64,000 bases of DNA from Cantharellus purpuraceus (Eukaryota > Basidiomycota > Agaricomycetes > Cantharellales > Hydnaceae): positions 124,001 to 188,000 of the forward strand of contig JALBUN010000031.1 of NCBI GenBank assembly GCA_025174535.1, in the 5' to 3' direction. The position numbers and the translations under genes were made by a program. Positions 45,103 to 55,919 of this stretch are shown here, one piece after another (position 1 is the stretch's first letter; each line of letters opens with the position of its first letter). The notes beneath the pieces were generated by a model, which saw only the letters and a program-made list of their open reading frames with translations, was not told where the DNA came from and did no database searches.

Positions 45103-47611
45103 TCACTCTCGCACTCGATACACAACAACAGCTGCAACACTGAGCACAAGCACCCCGACGGCAGTTGAAACAGAGGCGATGGGCTACCACACGTGCGTTA
45201 GATTGATAACACCAACACCAGAGAGAGGTGTCCCGAGTAAGAGGACTGCTCACCACGTGTTGCATCCCCGGTCTATGTCGTTGGTCAACGACAGAAATGG
45301 TAGCATCTCCCTTTTGTCGAATAGCTGAGAACTCAGGACCTCCTGGCGGTAGCGGGCCAGCGCTAGAGTCTACATTGACCCCCAATTCACGATCAGCATC
45401 ATCTGAGGAGGAATGATTGCTACCGCTGCCCGAGTCGCTATACTTGGTATGAGGTGCATTACCGTTGCTATTGGTATTGTACTTTGCAATCTCTGAGGTT
45501 GTCGCTGCAGCCAGTGCCGGACCTGGACTTCTACTTCGTCTTCCGCCGCTTCTACTCCTGCTTTTCCGCCTGCGCGGCTTTGTAGAGTCAGCGCTCAAGC
45601 TCCGCGGACTTGGTGGTGTCACCAATCCCGCAAATGGAGCCACTCCATTACCTGAACCTAAGTTGCGCATGGCCTTGACATCCTCTTCGACGGTTGTGAG
45701 TTTCACTTCTACTTTCCGTACACGACCCTCCCATTCTTCGCGGGCACGATCCAAACGAACACGCTCCTGAGTCCATTCTTCCCGTACACCGCTCCACTGC
45801 TTCTCAACTCCATGTTGCCATTCCGTGAGAAGTTCAAGCGTAGGACTAGACGTGTTTGGCTGAGACGGAGTTGGTTCTTCTAGAGGAGTCGGTTGTGACG
45901 ATGGAGTATTGGCCTTGTGAACGAGATCTTCGAGAGCGACAACCTTGGCCTCAAGGAGCTGGATAGTAGTTTGTGCTGCATTCTGTTGAGCTTGCAAGCT
46001 TCTGGAGACTGCCAGTGCGTTTTCTAGCTGATCCGCGAGAGTAACCAAGCGACTCGCGAGCTCCTCAGATGCATCATTCCGTGGTGGTGAGGGTGGCGTG
46101 GGGGAAATGATAGGAGCGGGCGCCGAAGTGGGTGCAAGAAGATCAGGATCATGTATCCCACGCGCTTCATCTTCATCTTCATCGCGGAAGTTGTGCATGT
46201 TGCCCATCGTTGGCTCAGGAGTACGCGGCCGACCAAGGATGCCGCGGTGACAGTCTTCCATCTCTTCTGCCTGCTCGCGTTCATGCTCATGTGTATCCTC
46301 GTCATCTCCGGGGGTTACGGTCGCAATGCTCCGTGTCTCATCTTCCTCGCCATCACTACCACCGTCTTCGTCTCGAGCCATGTCACCTCCCTTTCCCATC
46401 ATATTTCGCAACATATTGACTTCGCGCTTGATGGATTCATGTTCCTTGGCGAGACTACCCAACTCGCTCAGGCGCTCAAGCGCGCGAATCTTTTCGACAT
46501 GTGCCGAGAGAGTTGTTTGTGTTTCAGCGAGTTGGGATTGGAGAGATGCAAGAGTATCTGGTGCTGGTGGCTGGGTAGAAGGCGGTTGTTGGGAAGGCAC
46601 AGTAGGATGGGGAGGTTGCTGCGAAGGAGCGTCGGGCATGGGTGGACGGACAGGTGGTATAGCCTGCGGATAAGTATGGACGGGACCGGGCTAGAATAGC
46701 CTATGAGATGATGGCAGCTAAATGTGCGATGTTGTAGACGCACATTGTTTCCTGCAAGCGTATCGCTTATTTCGCTCATCTGGTCCCCGAGCCGGTTGAG
46801 CTCTTGACCTGTCTCTCGGCTCTGGATGAGGCCATTTTGAAGTCGGGAGAGGATGTGCTCGAACGTCAAGCCGCTCTTGTTCGCACCTGGACGACCTGCA
46901 GGTGCACCCATGCTACCAAGGACAGCAGCGGGGTTAGGCGGTGCGAGGGACCCAGGACGGCGCTGCTGCGCATGGTTCGGCTGTCCAGGCTGGGAGTGAA
47001 GCGCGTTTGCAGGTTGGAAAGCAGATGCGGGGTTCGAGTATTGAGCGGGGTCGCGGGATGCAGCGATGGCGTCTTCAGGGGATAATACACAAGTTACACG
47101 TGCTGCCACTTTGTGGTGGATGATGGTTTTGTTGTCTTCGCCGACGATATCGATGCCAAATTCCTAAACATCCAGTGAGGGTCAGAAGTCCGTAAAGAGC
47201 CACGAAAGACGTACGACAATATCGTCCGTCTTTAGCTCAAACGGTTCGGACTCTACACTTTCTGGGGAGAGTCGTTCCCCATTGATAAATGTGCCGTTTG
47301 AACTCTTGACGTCCTTGATGTATATCTGAACAGGCATCGTCGATCCCTACATTGCTACGAGCGCGCCAGAAACGTACCTTGCCATTCTCCTCCCAAACCT
47401 CAGCATGCTGTCTACTCAGCACCTTGGAGTCAAAGTAACCGTTTCTCTCTCCGGGGACTGTCTTGGCGTTTGTCTGTCGACCGATCTTAACGCGCTGGTT
47501 GAGATGAATATGTTTAGGAATGAAAGAATCGTTAAGAGGAAAGAGATTGAGAGCCGGGACTGGATGAGTTGGGACCTGCTGAGGGGAGGGAAAAGGATTG
47601 GGCGCAGGCAT
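45103..47611 (-). CDS. FHA-domain, coiled-coil, tail-anchored protein (SLMAP/PRO45/Far9-10-like), 751 aa
   Basis: Exons: 47378-47611, 47215-47325, 46744-47163, 45254-46663 and 45103-45183; introns of 52, 51, 80 and 70 bp, all GT-AG, 2256 nt in frame. Residues ~25-125 form a forkhead-associated (phosphothreonine-binding) domain: KIGRQT, LSRQHAEVWEENG, SSNGTFINGERL. Then comes an Ala/Pro/Gln linker, a long coiled-coil region in two blocks, Glu/Asp-rich and Arg/Ser-rich (RRRKSRSRSGGRRSRS) segments, and a single C-terminal helix (STAVGVLVLSVAAVVVYRV) followed by RE-stop, a tail anchor. This order is that of SLMAP homologs (PRO45 in Sordaria, Far9/Vps64 and Far10 in yeast), subunits of the STRIPAK phosphatase-kinase complex at the ER/nuclear envelope. 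ATG 47611 fits the start of the domain. Confidence 0.88.
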
Positions 47612-49049
47612 CTTCAGAGCTACTTCGTCGCTGTCGACAGTGAGGTTCGTGAGCGTCCCTAGTCGCCCACAGCTCACAACAAACCGGGTTCCAGCGCTCG
47701 TGTCTGCTGCCTGAAGGTTTCCACGTTACCCTAGCGGCTCATATGAACCATCATGTTTCTCCGTCTTGGGATTGGCTCTCTTACTCGCAGCTTGATACCA
47801 CATTGAGATTGTTTCAGAACTAGCTGTCAGTCGCTTCAAAGTTCTTGCAGGATTTCAAAGGCGTAAAGACGAGCCTTCTATGAATCCTGCTTATCCATAT
47901 AGTCTCACTGCGGTGCCTTCCATGCTTCGAGCGATTCGCACGATATATTATATGGTGCTTAATGTAGAAGGCAGTCAATTATCCAGCACATTCACTTTAT
48001 GCTCACCCCACCTTTGACTGCGTCGTAGTACTTTCCAAGCTTTTGTACAAGTTTAAGACACTTTCCTACGTCATCGACATCGCTACTACGTTTGCAACGT
48101 GTTAAATGATCAATCAACACGTCTGAGAAGTGATATGTCCCTCGAAAGAAAATGTTGTGAGTCGGTGTTTTTTACATTCAGTGTGTTGCAACCTCTCTTT
48201 CTAGGAATAGTATAACATTCCTCCTGAAGAACTCTCTAACAAATGCACATGAGCAAAGGAGGACTCCTATGAAGATGAGACGGTAAATTATTGGGTGCCA
48301 TGCTTTTGACTTGAGAGTTCGCAACGAACTTCGGTCATCCTCTTTGCGCTATGATTGAATCGCGAAGTTATGAGATCAACTTCGAAGCTGAATTGCGTGT
48401 TATGTGTGATTCCAAGAGCGCGCACCGTGTCCAAATCTCCTCCCACAATATTCTTGGTAAGCGAGAAAATAGCAAATTGCTTTATTTTATTCAAAAGCCA
48501 TGTGCTTAGGGGACTACTTCAATACCATCAAACTTACCACTCTAGCACTTATCCAGGATGTGTGGTATACCGGTCCAGCCATAGTTGAGTCCTGACATTG
48601 GCTCTCTTTGGTTGAGTTGACCACAAACTAACTATCTCTCCAGAATTCAGTTGTACAGATGTTCTCTGGTCCTGTTAGTCCAGCTCTGCGTTGCTATATG
48701 TATCTGTTTGCAAAATATCTCTCTGGACTGGCGATTGAGTCATACTGATCTTTCCTTGCTGCATGCATGCATTTAATGCTTTGTCCTGCCATCCATTTAG
48801 TATCACTTTTCTGACCAACTTCTCGATGCAATTTCATCAAGCACGTAGGACTCATTGTTTCGGAGCCAATGAGAGGCGAGTTGCGCACTGGACTTGATGA
48901 ACCCAGCTGTGTATCGTGTTCCTCCGCCGCGGGAAGGCAAATCAATGTGGTCTCTTGTCATTTCAGCTGACGGTCTAAGATTTATCAGCAAAGTTAGGGT
49001 TAGGGATTAGGGAACTGTTCGAATCCATGCTCATCAATAGGGCGTATCG
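47612..49049. other. Intergenic upstream of the FHA gene
   Basis: 1.4 kb without a recognisable gene. A short telomere-like tract (ttagggttagggattaggg) lies near 48993-49012. Confidence 0.45.
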
Positions 49050-49303
49050 TGAAGCCCCCTGGCCACTCCTCCCAAACCATTTTCAGAATCTTCTGCTCTG
49101 TGCCTGAGCACCCTTATCATTTATGGTAACTTCACATCGGCGTGGGAGTGAGGTATGATATTTTTTTTTGAACGGAGCTTCAAAGCGGCATGTGTGGAGC
49201 AACTGCGGAGCTTCACCAGAGCCTTGCGAACCCTCCACTGTAGCTTTTACTACGGCTATCATAGCTAGCGAAACTCAGCTTAAGCTGGTTCCATATACGC
49301 CCC
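49050..49303. mobile_element. MITE half-copy, inverted relative to 54.5 kb
   Basis: This ~250-bp stretch is the reverse complement (with indels) of 54472-54730. It ends in the same terminal inverted repeat, AGCTGGTTCCATATACGCCCC (55.1-kb form: AGCTGGTTCCATATATGCCCT). The other end is missing, so it is a truncated copy. Permease C lies between the two inverted copies. Confidence 0.75.
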
Positions 49304-50700
49304 AATGAAGTGTACACTGAATGAAGGTGTACCAAATGTGCACCTTAGCAAGTAGACATACGCCCATAGCCGTCTGCTCCTGGGCCTCGCTACCTCTCGA
49401 ACGATACCATGTTGTTTCTCTTGACTACAATTGATCTATGAACATTATTCGCATCTATGATGACGTTCCAGTAACCACAGACTAAACACGTCAAAGATAA
49501 TGTGGGATAAGCATTTCAGTTGTAAAATTGCTCCCTCAATATCCTAGTGACATCTACATCGCTAACCCCAATGTCGTTTCCAGCAACTCTGTTATTCGTC
49601 ATAGGACGTATTGTGGCAGGATCTGCTGTGGAAGGGTTACAACCACGAGTGACACTGGGGGAACTGGCACGAACTGGGAAGGCAATTTGACTAGAGGAAT
49701 CCGCAGCTGCCTTACAAATTAGCAGAACTTACCCCTCGAGCCTCACTCAGATTATGCAGCTATTGTCAACACTAATCGCGTCGTCCCATAACTATAATAG
49801 GTATATGCATGGAATTATAGGGTTTTCCGTCATAAAAAGTGCTATTGCTGCTATTGCTAGATCCCACGTCCATGAAAGACAGCAAAGTATCAACTGTACA
49901 ATATCTCCTTATGGGTCACTCGTCTTGTTGCGATGAGTTTTCTGGGAAATGGCTAGGAGAGTCGGACTAGGAAACTGAGGCAGAGATACGCCATTGTATA
50001 GACCTATAACCGTCAGTATCACTGTGCTCATGCTATGCACTCCGTAACTTCTTATCATCCAGCCTCTAGATACTGCGTTCAACCTTAACCATCCCTCTAA
50101 TGGGCGTCCCTGATGTTGTATCTGTACGTTTACCTGCCACACGATCAAGCGGTGACCGTTCATCCTTGAATAAGTTATGGTCAAGTACAATCGACAACGG
50201 GATGAGTATGGACCCTCTCATGGCTGCCCCATAATTCTAACCCCCCATCTCTAAGTTTGCGTTATTTGTCAGAGTTTGTAGCAACCATAGAACTGCCCCC
50301 TCCATCGCTGCAAGCACATTGCTCCGCATTGGGTATGTGCTACACAGGATATGCTCGCATACTTTCTTCATACTTAATGCTGATCTTGTTGACCTTTTCT
50401 AGTATTATATCACGACAGTCTCCTACGTCGATACATGCCATCACCTTGAAGCTGAACTTTACTCTAACATGAAAGTCAGCTGAGTCGAGGCAGCTCGTCT
50501 CGTATGTGTACAGACCCATCCTTATAAACTTATATGTCACATGCGCCTCTGGTCATTATGTGTGGCATTACTACTTTTCTTCCGGGCCAAGGATGGGACT
50601 GGGCTACGGGTTTGCTTGGCAGTACGAAGCTCACTGACTACTTCAAGTCCTCAGCATTTACACCTCCGAGCTTTGAAGTTTTGAAGAAACTCCGTGGTGG
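49304..50700. other. Intergenic, no gene recognised
   Basis: 1.4 kb, mixed composition, short ORFs only. No transposon ends identified. Confidence 0.45.
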
Positions 50701-50712
50701 ATAGTCGCACCA

Positions 50713-50847
50713 ATGGATCTGTCGGTTCCTACCTATGTGGATCTTCCGGGTCCTACCTATGTGGATCTTCCGGTTCCTACCTATGGGGATCTTCCGGTTC
50801 CTATCTATGTGGATCTGCCGGTTCCTACCTATGACCCTGGGAAATAA
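50713..50847 (+). repeat. 24-bp minisatellite readable as repeats of VDLPVPTY, upstream of permease C
   Basis: About five copies of a 24-bp unit (GGATCTTCCGGTTCCTACCT plus ATGT). From ATG 50713 to TAA 50847 the frame stays open for 44 codons and encodes five near-identical octapeptides (VDLPVPTY with variants). It ends 135 bp before the permease C start codon. It could be a promoter minisatellite, a 5'-leader uORF or a tiny repeat-peptide gene. There is no signal peptide and no Lys-Arg processing site between units, so a secreted repeat-peptide precursor is not supported by the visible sequence. Confidence 0.6.
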
Positions 50848-50982
50848 ATGTCGATATAGAACACATGGAGGGTGGATGTCTATTCGATTCCGGGATGGTC
50901 AGACATCTGGAATTTGAATGTTATCGCTATACATGCTTGACGTTTACAGTCCCTTGCTTTCAACTACCACTTTCTAACCACG

Positions 50983-53892
50983 ATGAGGTATTCATTTGAC
51001 CCTCAGCAGGGCAGCCTTGAGTCCCAGGTGACGACTCCTCCTCTAACATCTGGTATAGACGATAAGGACAGCCATACACATGAAAAAGTCGGGAGATTTG
51101 GGCTGGGAAAACTTTTCAATGCAGGGAGTGGGTGTTATACTCTTCTCACATTGATCACACACGTAGATTTCTATCAGTTGAAACGCGTGGCATCGACCGC
51201 ATCCCTGAATCTGAGAGGGAGAATAAGCATTCTGTTGGATTGGTTCTCCTATGGTTTTCGTGCGTACGTCTGTTCTTTTGATTGAACATGTCCTAACTTG
51301 CAGAGCAGCGGGAACCTAGCCTTGGGGAACCTCAGTCTTGGCATGCTCGCACAGCCAATTTTCAGGCTCACCTTCCCCCACACGGTGGCTGTCATAATCG
51401 GGTTTGGGATGCTGTGTGCTACATTCTACATCAGTGGTTCGAGATCTTAATCACTCCTCTAGTGGATGTACAGCTGTTGGCTTCGTTGCCACTCTTGGTC
51501 CCTTCCTCGGGATGCGTACCATGGTTATTACACGTTATGCTTTCGGCTACTGGGGCGCCGCGATTATATCTCTTCTAAATGTCTTAACCCAGGTGCGCTT
51601 CCAGTTTTTTCTCCAATTCAAAAATAAAATATTTATACACGTATGCGTGCACCATTTGGCCCTCTTTGCCGTCTATTCTTCTCTCATACGATGCATGCCA
51701 TCCTCTCTCGCAACCTATATGATGATGAGGATAGCTTGGATTTTCCGTTATCGCAGTGATCATCGCAGGCCAGGTACTACATAATCTAAATTCCTATATC
51801 CCCCTTGCCGTCGGCGTAATTCTCATAGGGTGTGTGGCTTCCTCCATTCTGATTCCGTGGACATGCTGTTTTCCTGTTAGATTTCTGCTGCACAATGAGA
51901 AGATATTGTGATGTTGCTGGCTGACCTCTAGCATGCATGAGAGAAGTCATTGCTCTTTTGTGAGGCATTCACTCGTTTGACATGTCCATAACTCCGCTCG
52001 CGGTATGATGGGTGTTCAGCTCTACTTCATCTTTAACACTCTCCTGTCTTATTTGTGTTTATTACGCTCACACTCGTGGACTTATCAAATTTATTACAGG
52101 GTAATCTCAGGTAAGGTTTGATCATTGTCCAGCCAATATTGAAACATGCACTGAATAAAGCATCTATTTTCTCTCTAATTCAAATTATTCTCACTATTGG
52201 ATACACTCTAATGCTCATTTAACCGTACCGCAAACAGTCGTCATCTGCCTCGTTGGGTATGTGTTGTTCACCTCATTGACAAAACAATTTCTATCTAATA
52301 TGCTGACGATGTCCTTTGCAGATATAATGTTTGTAGCATTCACTTCCCTTTTCGAAGTTCTGACGATGGGCAGTTTCTACACCATTATGAACGATATGCG
52401 TGGCTGCTCATGACTACTCTCTGCATCATTACCTATGTTATTGGAGGACATGCTGGTTCGTCTTCTGACATGTTATGCGTATCTTTTTCTTTTCTTTTTC
52501 TTTTTTCACTATTACGCCTTTCATGTGGTCCTCATGTAATTGCTCTTGGGTGTGCCCGGAAACTCTCATACGGTTCTCATTGATGTTGCTGTCCGTCACT
52601 CTTTTAAAAATAGTCTGTTCTCAAACGTTGGTTGCATTCATCATCCCTTTAGGTTACCAGTTGTCACCACGGGTATCACTGGAGGATCCAGCCGGACAAC
52701 TCCGTGCAGCAGACGTATTAAGCTTTGGTGGCATCATGTTCTCAACGTGCGCAGGATGGGCCCCTGTGTGCGTTTCTTTTCCATCGTGATATCCTTCATC
52801 GTTGACATTGCTTGCGTTCAGGGCGGCTGATCTCAACTGTCGCCTCCCAGCGACTACAAGACCTGCAAAAGTCTTCATACTTACATTCATTGGCGTCTTT
52901 CTTCCCGTAACACTTATTGTTTCTCTCGGTGCAGTGCTCATGACAGTTCCTGCATATGCCGAAGCGTATGAAACCGGTGATGCGGCAGGAGTATTGAGTA
53001 AAGGTGCGGCTTGCTATCTCAGACATACTTTAGTGATGATAACAAGTTATGCAACAGTATTTGAACCTTGGGGGCGTGGCGGAGACTTCGTCTTGGTCAT
53101 CTTTGCGCTGTCAGTAATCGCAAGTAATAGTACGTCATGTCATTATACGGGAGGGCATCTTCAAGACATCTCATGTTGACTATCTTGTAGTCCCTGATAC
53201 ATGTACGCGCTTGTCGTTTCATTGACTTTTCGTTTGATTTTGGTTTTCATCGTGTATATTTGCAGATTCAGCCGGCCTCTCAATGCAAGCTCTCATCCCC
53301 CCATTTCGTCGCGTTCCACGTGCCATCTTTACCATGCTCGCTTTCATCATTTACACTGTGGCAGGTGTAGCAGGTCGTCAGCACTTTAGTACGATCCTGA
53401 ACAATTTTCTTGCCATTGTAAGTGCTCCCTGCGATTGCCACAAATAGCGTTATTTTTGACCTGTGCAAGCTTGGATACTGGATCGCGTTCTGGGTGGCCA
53501 TTCTTTTCGAGGAACATTACATTTTTCGTCGGAAAGGCGGTGTACTTGGCGGGTATAACATGCAAAATTATGATTCACCGGCACTGTGAGTTCTTCTTAG
53601 ATCCCCATGTCTTGTCGCTTATTGTGCGTATAGCTTACCCGTCGGGCTCGCAGCTATGTATGTCTCATCACTGTTGTGTCTTCTGAGCTACACACATTTC
53701 CTCTTCAGCTTCGCCAGCCTCTGTGGCGTCACCGGTGCTATCATTGCTATGGCGCAAGTGTGGTACATTGGTCCTGTGGCTGCAAAGCTCGGCCCTTTTG
53801 GTGGAGACATGGGCTTTGAGTTTGCCGCTGTGATTGCTGGAGTAGTCTACCCTCCGCTCCGTTGGTTGGAGATCACGAAGTGGGGCCGTTGA
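50983..53892 (+). CDS. NCS1/Fcy2-like purine-cytosine permease, copy C (17 exons, 510 aa)
   Basis: Exons: 50983-51127, 51178-51259, 51309-51413, 51463-51592, 51735-51829, 52100-52110, 52238-52256, 52322-52328, 52374-52455, 52653-52767, 52822-53003, 53058-53129, 53191-53202, 53266-53417, 53470-53585, 53634-53657, 53709-53892. Exon lengths are identical to A and B (1533 nt). All introns are GT-AG; intron 1 needs the upstream GTGGGT donor to stay in frame. Motifs: GMRTMVITRYAFGYWGA, GYN-FLHHYERYAWLL, FGGIMFSTCAGWAPV, AADLNCRLPA, YSAGLSMQALIPPF. Like A, its intron after the 7-nt exon is 45 nt and stop-free. Exons 2-4 and the intron between 3 and 4 are nearly identical to D, while the middle and 3' part resemble A. 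Confidence 0.88.
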
Positions 53893-54468
53893 AGTTGACT
53901 GATCGCCAGATTGTGAGCGATGGATGCTTGTATTTCCAACAACGGTTATCTGATCCTTTTCATCAGGTTACTTAGCACCCTATGCGGCTGCCCTAGGTTC
54001 ATGTTGTTGTTGACGTGTCAGCTGGCTAGACATAACTCAATGTCAACACATGTAACTAGATGTTCGTTCCACACACAGAGAGCATGCAGCATTACGAATG
54101 ACCTTTCATCGTTGATCCGATCCATGGTTCATGGAGCCTTCCCGCCCATTCAAGTGTTTCACAAGTTAAACCTGTTAGAAGAGTTCGCAATCGTGTAGTT
54201 CCATACTGGCTGTTATCGTCCACCTATGCATACCTCTTAATCAGACGAGAAATAAGGGCAAAGCAGGCGCGGCACAACTAAGTACCACTGTAATAATGTA
54301 CACATCAGATGGACTTATTAATGGCTTTCATTTATTGTAACTTTCATGTCCCAGTGAGCCATTTTCCACTATTGAACTTCAGGGATAAAAAATTAGGGTA
54401 TTAAGCTTCAAACTTCAGATGAATTGCACCATGTGATTCCCTACTCTATATGCCGTAGCTTACAAACT
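53893..54468. other. 3' flank of permease C
   Basis: About 570 bp between permease C and the MITE; no gene recognised. Confidence 0.5.
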
Positions 54469-54471
54469 ATT

Positions 54472-55145
54472 AGGGCATATATGGAACCAGCTTGAGCTGA
54501 GTTTCACTAGCTATGATAGCCATAGTAAAAGCTACAGTGGAGTTCGCAAGGCTCTGGTGAAGCTCCACAGTTGCGCCACACATGCCGCTTTGAAGCTCCA
54601 TTCAATCAAACCTCACTCCCACGCCAATGTAAAGCTACCACAAACGATGAGGGTGCTCAGGCACAGAGCAGAAGATTCTGAAAACCAGGGAGGTGGTTTG
54701 GGAGGAGTAGCCAGGAGCTTCATGAACACTGGCCATGGTTGTCCATCGCAAGTCACACTTACAAAGGGATGTCATGCTGTTCGGCTTGCATTTGGTGGTC
54801 TGACAAGCTGCTGGTCCAGGTGTAAGGAGCCGGCTTGTACTGGAGTCCTGAACGATAGTATAGTCAATCTCCGACTAAACTAACCTCTGAGACATGTCTA
54901 TCATATATAGGTAGATAGGGTAGATATATGTACGTTAAATAAATAGGAGTCCCCTGGGCCTCGACTATATCCTTGGTTACGACCGGTCTACTGGTTGTAC
55001 CAAGTGCTTCGAAGTCCAAACTCGTAACTCTTACTCCAGGCCTGGACCGTTGCTCCACTTTGGACTAACGTCGGGTTAAGTTCAGACTATGGTGGAGCAT
55101 CAAAAAGCTGGGTTTTCAGCTTACAGCTGGTTCCATATATGCCCT
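54472..55145. mobile_element. MITE with nested solo LTR
   Basis: Terminal inverted repeats start AGGGCATATATGGAACCAGC (54472-) and end with its complement at 55145. Both sides are flanked by ATT (54469-54471 and 55146-55148), a three-base target duplication. Excluding the LTR at 54821-55035 and its duplicated CCAGG, the element is about 454 bp and has no ORF. A three-base duplication suits a PIF/Harbinger-type non-autonomous element. The left half recurs inverted at 49050-49303. Confidence 0.8.
54821..55035. mobile_element. Short solo LTR, copy 2 (215 bp), inside the MITE
   Basis: Begins TGTAAGGAGCCGG and ends CTCTTACT (one change from the TTACA end of copy 1). It is flanked by a perfect five-base duplication CCAGG (54816-54820 and 55036-55040). 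Same family as 43736-43944. Because it interrupts the MITE, it inserted later. Confidence 0.85.
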
Positions 55146-55148
55146 ATT

Positions 55149-55919
55149 ATAGTTGCACGGAAATTACCTCCATTTCGCGGGCTGTTGAACATCGTGGCAC
55201 ATACAAGCTCCATTGATCAGTCGATTATGGCCATAGGTGTGGTTCATATGGTAGTTGGAGCGTCATGCTTTATATAATTAGATCTACGACTGTGACAGTC
55301 TACCAGTCACGCGCGTACGGTGGCTGTGATTGGCTAACTGGCGCTCGACTTGCGGTCTGGCCGCGCTTGCCGCAGTCTGGGACAACTCTCGTAATTCCTG
55401 CGTTCTCCAGTCACTATGCATATCATGTGTACGATCATATACCAACAGCACATCAAAAAAAAGTCGGACATGTACTAAATGTGATGCTCAGCGACATAAA
55501 TTTTCCAAAGTGAATGCCATGCAGCCTGTGGAAAGAAATATTTAGTTGTTCAATAGGCAAGGAAGACGGCATGGAGCTTCTTCGTTCCAGTGTATTCTAA
55601 TTGCTTCCAGCGCAGTTCATTCGTATTGAGTGTTTGCTAAAGTATGCGGGAGCTTCTTTCATCCTTCATATTGAGCTTCTTTATTTTCATAGCACGACAG
55701 TTTCCAACTCCAATTTCTATAATCAGGACCTGAGAAACTTACTGTAACACGAAAATTAGAGGATCCCAACGTATCCAGGTCACCCCTCTCGCATGTTTAC
55801 GGATATTCTATGCGTCCAAATGACCTGTTGGCATTAGTGGACATATAATGTCGTAATGTTTACTGTCACTGACTTGGTTCCTTCACGATTATTCTCTCTA
55901 CTACCTCTTCCTCATCGCG
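55149..55919. other. Intergenic upstream of permease D
   Basis: About 770 bp, no gene recognised; presumably contains the promoter of permease D. Confidence 0.5.

Noticed and set aside
49010..49040. tRNA-like T-loop sequence (gttcgaatcc)
   Set aside because: No matching acceptor, D or anticodon arms upstream.
50713..50847. Secreted repeat-peptide (Kex2-processed RiPP) precursor
   Set aside because: No signal peptide, no dibasic sites between repeats and no partner modifying enzyme nearby; kept only as a speculative finding.
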